Assembly: GCA_963770315.1 (NCBI GenBank)
Contig: CAVYPC010000002.1
Location: forward strand, 2,666,001-2,730,000
DNA: 64,000 nucleotides
Direction of reading: 5' to 3'
Origin: VRUE01 sp963770315
GTDB lineage: Bacteria; Actinomycetota; Thermoleophilia; Solirubrobacterales; 70-9
Numbering within the stretch: the first letter of the stretch is position 1; every line of letters starts with the position of its first letter. Made by a program: the position numbers and the translations under genes. Positions 23,946 to 32,160 of the stretch are shown piece after piece. Under the pieces are notes generated by a model that had not been told where the DNA came from, did not search any database, and saw only the letters and a list, made by a program, of their open reading frames with translations.

Positions 23946-25781
23946 GTGAGCGGGAGCATGAGGATGATTCGCACACGACGAGATGTCGCCATTTCACGAG
24001 GTGGCGTCGTTCGGCTGACGATCGCGTCGGCCTTACTGGCGATCGCGACATCCGCGCTGCTTACCGCGAGTCCGGCCCTGGCGAGCACGGGCTACGAGCT
24101 TGGCCAACCCAACTCGGTGCTCGTCGCGGGCATCGATTTTCCCCATGGCGTGGCCGTCGATCAGGCCAACCATCGGGTCTATGTCGCCGTGGCGAGCGAC
24201 AACGGCCTGCAACACGCGCCCGGTGAGATACGTCGGTTCGAGAGCAATGGGACCGCCGCGGGGACTTTCCTCGGCGGTCCCGAAGCTTTCTTCAGCGGGG
24301 TCGCCGTCAACCCTGTTACCCAAGGCTTCTACGGAGCACAGGTACGGTCGGAATCGCCGCTTGGCAATTTCGGTACTGCGCAGATGGATCCGTTCTCGGC
24401 GGCCGGCGTCATGGGCACGCCATTTCCGTTGAGCGTCAACCCCACGCTGCCGCAGATCGCCACCGATTCGACCGGCGACGTCTATTTCCCCAACAGCGCC
24501 ACCAACTCGGTGCAGGTGTTCAACCCGGCCGGTGCGTTGCAGGAAACGATCGGTTGCGGCGGCTGCCCCGGCGGCAGCTTTGGTAAGCCGGTCAGTGTCG
24601 CCCTCGACTCCGGAGGCGATCTCTATGTGGTTGACCTCGCGCCCGACCGCGTCGTCAAGCTGACAGCCTCCGGGGGCTCCTACGTTTTCGATTCGTTGTT
24701 GCAGAGCGGCCGTGATGCCGTCGCGGTCGGAGTCGACACATCCACCGACGACGTGTTCGTCGGCGATCTACCGGGAGGGAGGGACTACCACGTGGTCGCC
24801 TACGACTCTTCCGGATCGCAGTTCGACGATTTCGGCGCCGGCCTGTTCGTCAATCCACCGCTGGGCCCGACTGCCGCCGCCCAGATCGCCGCCGATGCGA
24901 CGACGCACAGGCTCTATCTGAGCGAGCACAACAAGATCTACATCTTCGAAAGGGTCACGATCGGCCCGCCTTCCGCGACCGTCGGCGCGGCATCGTCGGT
25001 CGGCCAGTTGACTGCGACGCTCAACGCCACGGTGGACGCCAAAGGGCATGCCGCGCTCGATTGCGACTTCGAATACACCGGGGAAGCCGACACCGGCTTC
25101 GCCAGCGCTACCAGCGTGCCCTGCCCGGAGCTGCCCGACGGCTCGGGGGGTACGCCGCTTGCGCTGAAATTGTCTGGGCTGCTGCCTCACACGGCGTATC
25201 GCTATCGGGTGAGCGTGACGAGCAACGGGGGATCGGCTGTCGGTACCAGCAAAACTTTCGAAACTTTGCCGGTCGTCCTTCCGACTGTGACAACCGAATC
25301 GCCGCTCGCCATAACGCGGACCGAAGCCACGATCGGGGGCAAGGTGAATCCTCACGGGGGCTCGGTCTCCGACTGTCACTTCGATTTCGGCACGAGCGTG
25401 TCCTACGGGTCCAGCTTCCCTTGCCCGACGCTGCCGGGGCCGGTTACGGCCGCCGTGGCGCAGAGCCGGAAAGTCCCGAGCCTGATGCCTGGAACCGTCT
25501 ATCACTACCGGCTGGCGGTCACCACAAACGCCGGCACGGTCAATGGAGGCGACGTCGAATTCAAGACCGAAGGCCAGCCGCTCACGCAAACCCCCCTCCC
25601 CGAAATCTCCGTGCCGCCGGAAACCACCACCCCGCCTCCCCCGAGCACCACCCCGACCCACCCGCCACGCCTGCCGCACTGCAAAAAGGGCTTCCGGAGG
25701 AAGAAGGTCCACGGCAAGGTCAGGTGCGTGAAGAGGAAGCGCGCCAGCCGCCACCGGGCCGGACACCGCGGTCATCGGTAG
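23946..25781 (+). CDS. Secreted NHL-repeat / FN3-like protein with basic C-terminal tail
   Basis: The 611-aa protein has a signal peptide (IASALLAIATSALLTASPALA), four or more NHL-type blades (FPHGVAVDQANHRVYVAVA; IATDSTGDVYFPN; VSVALDSGGDLYVVD) and two FN3-like segments (LDCDFEYTGEAD and CHFDFGTSVSYG). After a Pro/Thr-rich linker the tail contains CKKGFRRKKVHGKVRC. It is a smaller relative of the two giant cassette proteins. The GTG at 23946 and an ATG four codons later are both possible starts. A surface-exposed scaffold or binding role is inferred. Confidence 0.82.
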   Translation: MSGSMRMIRTRRDVAISRGGVVRLTIASALLAIATSALLTASPALASTGYELGQPNSVLVAGIDFPHGVAVDQANHRVYVAVASDNGLQHAPGEIRRFESNGTAAGTFLGGPEAFFSGVAVNPVTQGFYGAQVRSESPLGNFGTAQMDPFSAAGVMGTPFPLSVNPTLPQIATDSTGDVYFPNSATNSVQVFNPAGALQETIGCGGCPGGSFGKPVSVALDSGGDLYVVDLAPDRVVKLTASGGSYVFDSLLQSGRDAVAVGVDTSTDDVFVGDLPGGRDYHVVAYDSSGSQFDDFGAGLFVNPPLGPTAAAQIAADATTHRLYLSEHNKIYIFERVTIGPPSATVGAASSVGQLTATLNATVDAKGHAALDCDFEYTGEADTGFASATSVPCPELPDGSGGTPLALKLSGLLPHTAYRYRVSVTSNGGSAVGTSKTFETLPVVLPTVTTESPLAITRTEATIGGKVNPHGGSVSDCHFDFGTSVSYGSSFPCPTLPGPVTAAVAQSRKVPSLMPGTVYHYRLAVTTNAGTVNGGDVEFKTEGQPLTQTPLPEISVPPETTTPPPPSTTPTHPPRLPHCKKGFRRKKVHGKVRCVKRKRASRHRAGHRGHR

Positions 25782-25809
25782 CGCGCGGCTCGACCGGAAG
25801 GGCGAGAGC

Positions 25810-26877
25810 TCAGAGCGTCGCGAGGGAATCGCGCAGGTCCGCCGCCGCCCTCTCCGGCGGGTAGATGTTGATGTCGACGCCGGTACCGAGCTCGAAGCCG
25901 GCCTTGACGGTGAGGCGGGGGGCGATATCGACGTGCCAGTGGAAGCGTTCGGCGCCCGCCGGTGCGGTGCAGACCCAGAGGTTGAGCGGAGGGGAGCCGT
26001 CGAAGCGGCTCGCCAGAAGGCGGAGCGCGGTGTGGATCATCGCGCCGCCGCCGGTGTCGTCCTCGAAGCTGGCAGCGGCGCGGCGTGGCAGGACGCGCAG
26101 CTCGTAGGGAGAGCGTGAGGCCCAGGGGCAGATCAGCGCCGCCTCCTCGTCGATCGCGACCAGCCGCTCCCGCCGCCGCACCTCCTCGACCAGGACGTCG
26201 CTGAGCAGCCCGCCGCCGGCGGTGCGTTCGCTGTAGGCGCCGGCCCGCTCCCGCTCCCGCGCGACCGCCGCCGGGACGAAGGGGAGGGCGTAGAGCTGGG
26301 CGTGGCTGTGGGGGAGCGAGGCCCCCGCCGTCGCCCCCTCGTTGACGACCAGCTGCACGTAGGAGGCGCCGGCGTGGGCGCGCATCCGCTCGCGCCAGGT
26401 GGCGATCGCGCCGAGGAAGGACTCCTCGCTCAGCTCCGCCATCGCGGTGACGTGCTCGGGGGCGTTGACGATCACCTCGTGACCGCCGATCGCCGGCCGC
26501 GAGGCGAACAGGTCGGGCTCGCCTGCCCGCCGCGACTCGAGCAGGGGGTCGCCGGCGCTGGCAAACGCGCCGGCCTCGCCGCCGGTTGCGCTCGAGCCGC
26601 CGCGGCCGCCCGCATTGTCCGCCGGCGCCAGCGCCGGATAGAGGTTCGGCACCACCCGGCTGGTCCACCCGGGCGTGTCCGGCTCGCCGCCGCCGGGCCG
26701 CACCGCGTACACCTCGGGAGGCGTCTTCCCCTCGCGCCCCTCGCAGAACGGGCACCCCTCGGCGCCCTTTTCCTCCCCCGTTGCCGGCTTGAACCCATGC
26801 GGGCGGTCGGCCCGGCCCGGGGCGAGGATCGTCCTCAGCCCGGACAGCTGGTCGATGCGGATCTCGGGCGAGCTCAG
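25810..26877 (-). CDS. galT: Galactose-1-phosphate uridylyltransferase-like protein, probable CTG start
   Basis: This HIT-superfamily nucleotidyltransferase exchanges UMP between UDP-glucose and galactose-1-phosphate. Family landmarks run from SSPEIRIDQLSGLRTILAPG through the zinc motif CPFCEG, VVPNLYPAL and GGHEVIV to the active-site region GASLPHSHAQL, with HSH in place of the classical HPH. FHWHVDIAPRL and GTGVDINIYPPE follow. No ATG, GTG or TTG precedes the conserved N-terminus. CTG at 26877 fits exactly where the initiator Met belongs and overlaps the slipin stop as CTGA. A GTG at 26712 would delete the zinc site. It is the last gene of the tlpA-nfeD-slipin operon. Confidence 0.85.
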   Translation of the reverse strand: MSSPEIRIDQLSGLRTILAPGRADRPHGFKPATGEEKGAEGCPFCEGREGKTPPEVYAVRPGGGEPDTPGWTSRVVPNLYPALAPADNAGGRGGSSATGGEAGAFASAGDPLLESRRAGEPDLFASRPAIGGHEVIVNAPEHVTAMAELSEESFLGAIATWRERMRAHAGASYVQLVVNEGATAGASLPHSHAQLYALPFVPAAVARERERAGAYSERTAGGGLLSDVLVEEVRRRERLVAIDEEAALICPWASRSPYELRVLPRRAAASFEDDTGGGAMIHTALRLLASRFDGSPPLNLWVCTAPAGAERFHWHVDIAPRLTVKAGFELGTGVDINIYPPERAAADLRDSLATL

Positions 26878-27632
26878 GAGTCGGAGGGGGGCTCGAGGAA
26901 CGGTTTGAGCATGTCCATCGGCAGGGGGAAGACCACCGTAGTGTTCTGGTTGCTGCCGATTTCGAGCAGCGTCTGCAGGTAGCGGAGCTGCAGCGAGGCG
27001 GGGTTGGTGCTGATGATGTCGGCCGCGTCGGTGAGCTTCTGCGCCGCCTGGAACTCGCCCTCGGAGTTGATGATCTTGGCGCGCCGCTCGCGCTCGGCCT
27101 CGGCCTGGCGGGCGATCGCCCGCTGCATCTGCTCGGGGATCTCGACGTCCTTGATCTCGACCGCGGTCACCTTGACGCCCCAGGGCTCGGTCGACTCGTC
27201 GATGATCGTCTGCAGCTCCTCGTTCAGCCGCTCGCGCTCGGACAGCAGCTGGTCGAACTCGGCCTTGCCCAGCACCGAGCGCAGCGCCGTCTGCGAAATC
27301 TGCGAGGTGGCGAGCAGGTAGTTTTCGACCTCGACGATCGCTTTGCGCGAGTCGACCACGCGGAAGTAGGCGACGGCGTTGACGCCGGCGGGGACGTTGT
27401 CGCGGGTGATCACCTCCTGCGGCGGGATGTTGAGGGTGACCGTGCGCAGGTCGACCTTGACCATGCGGTCGATCAGCGGGATCAGCAGGATCAACCCTGG
27501 CCCCTTCTGGGCGATCAGGCGGCCGAGGCGGAAGATCACACCGCGCTCGTACTCGCGCAGAACCCGCACCGAGGACCCCAGCACGATCGCCACGAAGATC
27601 ACCAGGACGGCGAGAACCACCAATGCTGCCAT
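26874..27632 (-). CDS. Slipin / stomatin-like SPFH (band 7) membrane protein
   Basis: The 252-aa protein has one N-terminal membrane helix (AALVVLAVLVIFVAIVLGSS). A prohibitin-homology domain follows (LREYERGVIFRLGRL, PPQEVITRDNVPAGVNAVAY), then the coiled-coil part with AIARQAEAERERRAKI and the SLQLRYLQTL tail. SPFH proteins oligomerise in membrane microdomains. The gene follows nfeD with a one-base overlap (TGATG), the widely conserved NfeD-slipin pair, in which NfeD and slipin are thought to act together. Confidence 0.95.
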   Translation of the reverse strand: MAALVVLAVLVIFVAIVLGSSVRVLREYERGVIFRLGRLIAQKGPGLILLIPLIDRMVKVDLRTVTLNIPPQEVITRDNVPAGVNAVAYFRVVDSRKAIVEVENYLLATSQISQTALRSVLGKAEFDQLLSERERLNEELQTIIDESTEPWGVKVTAVEIKDVEIPEQMQRAIARQAEAERERRAKIINSEGEFQAAQKLTDAADIISTNPASLQLRYLQTLLEIGSNQNTTVVFPLPMDMLKPFLEPPSDS

Positions 27633-28114
27633 CAGTCCGCTCCTTGCGCCGGGGACTCGGACGGCGTCTCGGGCCGCACCACCAGGGTCAAGCCGTCGAC
27701 CGCCTCGACCTTGACTCTATCCCCCGGCTGCAGCGGGGCTCCAGCACCGGCCAATCGGGCCCGCCACAGCGTGCCCCCCGTCCACACCCGGCCCGTGGGG
27801 CTGAGCGGGGTGCGCACCTCGGCGATCGCGCCGACCAGCTCCTCGTGGCCACCGCGGACCGGCTTCTCGCGATGGGCATCGAGCACCTTGCGGGTGACGA
27901 AGTAGAAACTGACGATCGAGAGCACGCCGAGCGTGATCAGCGCCGGCCCAGCCCACTCGCTGGCGCTCGAGTCGGCGTCGGCGGTGAGGGCGAGGACCCC
28001 CCCGGCGATCAGGCCGGCCGCTCCGAGCACCGCCAACACGCCTCCGGTCGAGAGCAGCAACTCCGCGAGTAACAGCCCTACCCCGATCAAGGCGACTGCG
28101 ACGAAGAGGTCCAT
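27632..28114 (-). CDS. NfeD-family membrane protein (short form)
   Basis: The 160-aa protein begins MDLFVAVALIGVGLLLAELL and has three to four membrane helices. A C-terminal OB-fold NfeD domain follows (VGAIAEVRTPLSPTGRVWTGGTLWRAR, quoted in part; GDRVKVEAVDGLTLVVRP). The ATG at 28114 is preferred to an upstream frame at 28153, because the helix starts there and the gene then follows the tlpA-like gene by 7 bp. It partners the slipin encoded next. Confidence 0.9.
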   Translation of the reverse strand: MDLFVAVALIGVGLLLAELLLSTGGVLAVLGAAGLIAGGVLALTADADSSASEWAGPALITLGVLSIVSFYFVTRKVLDAHREKPVRGGHEELVGAIAEVRTPLSPTGRVWTGGTLWRARLAGAGAPLQPGDRVKVEAVDGLTLVVRPETPSESPAQGAD

Positions 28115-28121
28115 GAATCGA

Positions 28122-28739
28122 TTATCCGCTCTCAGTGGCCCGGGGGAGCGCATAGCGCTCGATGTCCGCCCGCAGCTCGGCTTCGTCGGTGTACGGCCCC
28201 TGTTTGAGGTAGACGAGCTTGCCGTGGCGGTCGTAGAAGGCCGTGTCGGGCTTCCCGAGCGAGGCGCCCAGCGCGTCGGCGAGGCCTTTGTCCGGGTCGG
28301 TGTAGCTGGGGTAGGGGACGGGAGCCTCTTCGAGGAAGGTGCTTGCCGCGTCGTCGGAGTCCTGGCTGTCGATGCCGAGGAACGCGACCCGCTTGCCGTA
28401 GCGGGCGGCGGCGTGCTGGAAGAGCGGGAACTCGAAGCGGCACGGCCCGCACCAGGAGGCCCAGACGTTGACGACGGCCGGATATCCGCGCAGCGCCTCG
28501 ATCCGTTTTTCGTAGGCGCCGTTGTCGCTGGAGAGGAGCCGGTTCGACTGCTCGTGCAGGGCGGCGAGCGGGGCGGGAGAGCCGGCCAGCGCTCTGCCGT
28601 AGTCGGGGTGCTCGCCGCCGTAGTCGCCAGCGGTCGAGGAGCCGCAGCCGGCGGCGAGCAGTGCCGCCGCCGCGGCGATCGCCAGGGCGATCGAGAAGGT
28701 TGACCGCAACGGTTTCAATTCAATGATTACAATAGGCAT
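28122..28739 (-). CDS. TlpA-like thioredoxin-fold lipoprotein
   Basis: The protein of about 205 aa has a lipoprotein leader ending LLAAGC and a thioredoxin domain with VVNVWASWCGPCRFEFPLF, whose WCGPC is the redox-active site. GKPDTAFYDRHGKLVYL provides the cis-Pro strand region. It should act outside the membrane in reducing disulphides, for example in cytochrome c maturation, which this genome encodes at 36-38 kb. The start could be ATG 28739 or a TTG a few codons later, just before LKPLRSTFS. It is the first gene of the leftward tlpA-nfeD-slipin-galT operon. Confidence 0.9.
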   Translation of the reverse strand: MPIVIIELKPLRSTFSIALAIAAAAALLAAGCGSSTAGDYGGEHPDYGRALAGSPAPLAALHEQSNRLLSSDNGAYEKRIEALRGYPAVVNVWASWCGPCRFEFPLFQHAAARYGKRVAFLGIDSQDSDDAASTFLEEAPVPYPSYTDPDKGLADALGASLGKPDTAFYDRHGKLVYLKQGPYTDEAELRADIERYALPRATESG

Positions 28740-28871
28740 GTCCGGTTCGCCGCATGCGAGCCGCTCGAGTGCGCTGGGGGGAAGGAGAAGCCAACCTCCC
28801 GGCATCCTCGTCTAAGTCCTTCCCGGCGGCACGCGCCGCGTCGCCGCGGGAACGAAAGCACACAAGCCTTC

Positions 28872-31418
28872 ATGGCCAAGACCAGCGAAGTTGCCGCGCC
28901 GGCGGCAGTTCCCTCAGGTGCCGACATCGAGCGGGCGGCGGCGTTTGCCCGCGAGCCGCTGCTGCTCGACGGCGAGGGGCCCGAGGCGCTCGCCCCCGGC
29001 ACCGCCCGCCGTCGCGCCCTCGACGCCGCGCTGGTGGAGCTCGACGAAGGGGCCGAAGAGCCTTCGATCCAGTGGCGTCGCGATTTCTCGCTGCTGCTGG
29101 GCCTCGAGCGGCTGCTGGCCGACGAGCCGCCGAAGCTGCGCGACGGCGCCGAGCTCAACCCGCACCAGGTCGACGCGCTCTCGGGAACCCTGACCGAGTT
29201 GATGTCCGAGCAGCAGACGGCGGCCGAAAACGGCGCCGAGCCCATCCCCGTCGACGAAGCCGAGGCCCTCGGCGACGGCGATGGCGATGGCGCATCGGAC
29301 GAGGAGGAGGAAGAGGAGCCCGAGGAGCTGGCCCCGGACGAGGAGCCCCAGGACTGGGAGGAAGAGCCGGCCGAGGACGACGAGGAGGACGCTGTCTCGG
29401 AGGCAGCCGACGATCCCGGCGCTGCCCGGCGCTTCTGGTTCGAGCACGCGACCGGCGCCGGCAAGACCGTCGCCGCGGTCGGCTTCATCGACGCCACCCG
29501 CACCGGCGGCGTCCTCATCCTCACCCACCGCCGCAACCTGGTCGACCAGTTCATCGGCGAGATTTCCGACCGCGGCTACAAGGAGCGGCTGCGCCCACCG
29601 TTGCTCGACGGGCGCGACGACCCCGACGGACCGGTGACGGTCGAGACCTACCAGTGGTTCGTCCGCAACCACAAGAAAGTCTCCGACGCCTACTCGATCG
29701 TGATCTGCGACGAGGCGCACACCGCGCTGGGCGAGAAAACCAGCGCCTGCATCCGCGCCTGGACCGGCCCGGTCTTCATCGGCATGACGGCGACCGGGGC
29801 GCTGATCGCCCGCCACGTCGCCGACCTCTTCCCGACCCAGACCTCCCGCTTCGATCTCGCCCAGGCGGCGCGCCGCGGCGTGATCGCGCCGCTGCGCTGC
29901 ATGCGCATCCCGCCCGGCCCAGGCGTGCGCACGATCGCCAAGGTGCCGCTGCGCAAAGGCGAGGTCGACCAGGACTTCGACCAGGAGGAGCTGGCCGCGC
30001 TGCTCGACCAGGAGCCCTTCAACGTCGCCATCGCCGACCTCTACAAGACCCGCTTCAGCAAGACGCCCGGCGTCCTCTACACCGCCGGCGTCCAGCACGC
30101 CAAGAACGTCGCCAAAGCGTTGAAGAAGGCGGGGATCGTCGCCCGTGCCGTTTCCGGCGAGACGCCGAAGCGCGAACTGGCCGAGATCCTCGCCGCCTTC
30201 GAGCGCGGCGAGGTCGACGTGCTCTGCAACGCGATGCTGCTCGCCGAGGGATGGAACTCGCCGCGGGCGACGATCTGCATGCACCTCGCGCCGACCGCCT
30301 CTCGCCGCATCTACCAGCAGCGGGTCGGCCGCGTCACCCGGCGCGCGCCGGGCAAGGAGGCGGGGCTGGTGATCGACTTCGTCCACCCGGCGACCACTCA
30401 CGACGAGACGATCGTCACCCTGCACAGCCTGCTCGACCGCGACGTCTACCGTGGCGGCGCGATCGTGGTCGGGCCGGTGCGCCGCGGCCGCGGCCGCCGG
30501 GTGCGGGTCGAGCGGCGGATCGTCCCCGTCTCCGAGGATTCCGAAAAACGCACCCAGGTGCTCGAACGCGAGCTGTGGCGGATCGCGGTCGAGAACCTCG
30601 ATTACCCCGAGCAGCACGCCTGGGCGGCGCTGGCCGGGGCGCGGGTCAACCCGCAGAACTGGCGCCGGGCGCGCTCGATGCTGCAGAACGACCGCACCAA
30701 GGAGCTGCGCCGGCGTTTCCTGCTGACCTGCGTGCAGCGCAACCGCAACTCGCAGTTGCGGCTGAAAGCGCTGGCCGAGATCGCCGACCTGCGCGACGCC
30801 GAGGCCTTCGACGATGCGATCGACATCGTCGGCAGCTGGAGCCGCGAGGACAAACGGGCGGGGACCAAGACCCTGCTGCAGGCGCTGGTCGACAAACGGA
30901 TCGGCCGCCGCGACCAGGCGCAGGCGTGGGTCTGGCGGCTGGCCTCCTACACCCGCGAGCTGCACGAAGAGTACGCCGTGCAGCGCTGGCCGGAGACGAA
31001 GCGGCTGCTCGGCCTGCTGGTCAACTCCTCCGGCCGGGCGCACGGGCGCAACGCGCGGCGGCTCGTCCACGCTTCGCGCAAACAGGACCGCCGCCTGGCG
31101 GTGGCGCTCCTCGCCGGCGCCGTCTCGCACACGCCCGAAGGCGAGGAGGTGCTGCGCGGGGCGCGGATGCGGATGGCCCGCAAACCCTCGGCGACCGCGC
31201 GCGAACTGCTGCGCAACTTCCCCAAAGGCGGCAAGCGCCGACGCAAACGGAAAAAAGGCAAAGGCGGCGCGCAGGCGGGCGGTGGCGAGAACGGAGCGAA
31301 ACCGAAGAAGAGGGCGCCCCGCCGGACGGCGAAGGAGGCCACGGGGAACGGCTCAGAGCCGGAGATGGACCTCGCCGGCGCCGAGGACGACTCGGCTCTC
31401 GCCGGCGACGACGACTAG
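28872..31418 (+). CDS. SF2 DEAH-type helicase with long acidic insert
   Basis: The 848-aa ATPase has Walker A HATGAGKTVAA, DEAH in VICDEAHTALG, motif III-like GMTATG, and motif VI YQQRVGRVTRRAPGKE. Before the ATPase core, about residues 120-180 form a strongly acidic low-complexity segment (EEEEEEPEELAPDEEPQDWE). The C-terminal 300 residues are helical and end in a Lys/Arg-rich stretch (GGKRRRKRKKGKGG) followed by an acidic tail. Alternating acidic and basic disordered regions are unusual for bacterial SF2 proteins and suggest protein or nucleic-acid tethering. DNA or RNA specificity is not clear. Its 3' end overlaps the convergent birA gene by 66 bp. Confidence 0.85.
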   Translation: MAKTSEVAAPAAVPSGADIERAAAFAREPLLLDGEGPEALAPGTARRRALDAALVELDEGAEEPSIQWRRDFSLLLGLERLLADEPPKLRDGAELNPHQVDALSGTLTELMSEQQTAAENGAEPIPVDEAEALGDGDGDGASDEEEEEEPEELAPDEEPQDWEEEPAEDDEEDAVSEAADDPGAARRFWFEHATGAGKTVAAVGFIDATRTGGVLILTHRRNLVDQFIGEISDRGYKERLRPPLLDGRDDPDGPVTVETYQWFVRNHKKVSDAYSIVICDEAHTALGEKTSACIRAWTGPVFIGMTATGALIARHVADLFPTQTSRFDLAQAARRGVIAPLRCMRIPPGPGVRTIAKVPLRKGEVDQDFDQEELAALLDQEPFNVAIADLYKTRFSKTPGVLYTAGVQHAKNVAKALKKAGIVARAVSGETPKRELAEILAAFERGEVDVLCNAMLLAEGWNSPRATICMHLAPTASRRIYQQRVGRVTRRAPGKEAGLVIDFVHPATTHDETIVTLHSLLDRDVYRGGAIVVGPVRRGRGRRVRVERRIVPVSEDSEKRTQVLERELWRIAVENLDYPEQHAWAALAGARVNPQNWRRARSMLQNDRTKELRRRFLLTCVQRNRNSQLRLKALAEIADLRDAEAFDDAIDIVGSWSREDKRAGTKTLLQALVDKRIGRRDQAQAWVWRLASYTRELHEEYAVQRWPETKRLLGLLVNSSGRAHGRNARRLVHASRKQDRRLAVALLAGAVSHTPEGEEVLRGARMRMARKPSATARELLRNFPKGGKRRRKRKKGKGGAQAGGGENGAKPKKRAPRRTAKEATGNGSEPEMDLAGAEDDSALAGDDD

Positions 31419-32111
31419 ATCGCCCGAGTCCTCGATCCCGTCGGCGACGCCGGAGCCGCCGTCCCAGGAGACCTTGCGCCCGTGCAGGGCGTCGCGGGAC
31501 CGCCAGGCGGCCAGCGTCTCCTGGGGGTCGGCGGCGACCCAGCGATCGAGGTGGCGGTTTAGGACTGCGACTGCAGCAAAGGGTGTCGGGGGAAGCCCCG
31601 CCGGAGCAACAGCGGGGAGGCTCCGTCGGGACTTCCCCCGACACCCCTCGGTCGAGCCGAAGAGCGAAACCGCCGTTTCACGGAGGTCGGGGGGGAACTC
31701 GTTGGGGGCTATCGAGAGGTTGACGCCCACGCCGATCACTGCCCAGCCGTCCTGGGGCTTGGCCTCGATCAGCACTCCGGCGAGCTTGCGGCCGTCGATC
31801 CAGACGTCGTTTGGCCACTTGACCTGGCACTCGATCCCCGGCCGCAGCTCCTCGGCCGCCTCGCAGACGGCGAGCGGGACGGACAGCGGCAAGAGCAGGT
31901 GGCGCTCGTCGAGGGGTCGCAGGACCGCGGAGTAGAGGAGGGCCTTGCCGGGGGGGGCGGTCCAGCTGCGCCCCTGGCGGCCACGCCCGGCGGTTTGCTC
32001 GGCGGCAGTGACGACCGTGCCACCGGGGGCACCGGCTTCGACCAACGCGCGTGCACGCGCGTTGGTCGAGTCGGTGACGCGAAAGTGCCGCTGCGGCGCG
32101 CCGAAGCTCAT
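31353..32111 (-). CDS. birA: Biotin--[acetyl-CoA-carboxylase] ligase with in-frame palindromic insert
   Basis: The 252-aa enzyme activates biotin as biotinyl-AMP and transfers it to the carboxylase biotin carrier. Motifs seen are TAGRGRQGRSWTAPPG (biotin/ATP loop), KWPNDVWIDGRKLAGVLIEA (catalytic Lys region) and IGVGVNLSIAPNEFP. There is no N-terminal DNA-binding domain, so this is a class I ligase. After FGSTE the sequence EGCRGKSRRSLPAVAPAGLP is encoded by a 66-bp near-perfect inverted repeat (31581-31646, 22 codons). It sits where other BirA proteins pass directly into the helix now reading PFAAVAVLNRHLDRW. The C-terminal SH3-like domain is present. Confidence 0.93.
   Translation of the reverse strand: MSFGAPQRHFRVTDSTNARARALVEAGAPGGTVVTAAEQTAGRGRQGRSWTAPPGKALLYSAVLRPLDERHLLLPLSVPLAVCEAAEELRPGIECQVKWPNDVWIDGRKLAGVLIEAKPQDGWAVIGVGVNLSIAPNEFPPDLRETAVSLFGSTEGCRGKSRRSLPAVAPAGLPPTPFAAVAVLNRHLDRWVAADPQETLAAWRSRDALHGRKVSWDGGSGVADGIEDSGDLVVVAGESRVVLGAGEVHLRL
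31581..31646. repeat. Type B inverted repeat inserted in frame in birA
   Basis: Arms 31581-31607 and 31620-31646 pair over 25 of 27 positions with a 12-nt loop. The core (CCGGAGC, AACAGC, GGAGGCTCCG) matches the repeat at 10291-10357, while the outer arms are different. The unit is exactly 66 bp, so the birA frame is kept. Confidence 0.88.
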
Positions 32112-32118
32112 CTGCCCC

Positions 32119-32158
32119 GGTCGATTGCAGCTTTTGCCCCCCTATAGGGGGTACAACC
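32119..32158. repeat. Type D repeat between cobA-hemD and birA
   Basis: CGATTGCAGCTTTT (32122-32135) is the same as in the repeat inside the mannosyltransferase gene (6985-6998). It is followed by a C-run/TATA/G-run hairpin (CCCCCTATAGGGGG, about 32138-32151). The element fills nearly all of the short gap upstream of birA. Confidence 0.6.
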
Positions 32159-32160
32159 CT

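Noticed and set aside
21790..25781. A prophage or integrative element inserted at tRNA-Arg.
   Set aside because: No integrase, no repeated tRNA 3' end and no phage genes were found within reach.
28740..28871. Specific promoters for the divergent tlpA-like and helicase genes.
   Set aside because: The region must hold them, but no convincing -35/-10 pair or operator could be distinguished.
28914..31130. Very long open frames antisense to clear genes, for example 28914-31130 minus, 7645-9843 plus and 60263-62284 minus.
   Set aside because: They lie opposite well-supported genes, have Arg/Pro/Gly-rich or Asp/Gly/Leu-rich composition typical of high-GC shadow frames, and show no recognisable domains.
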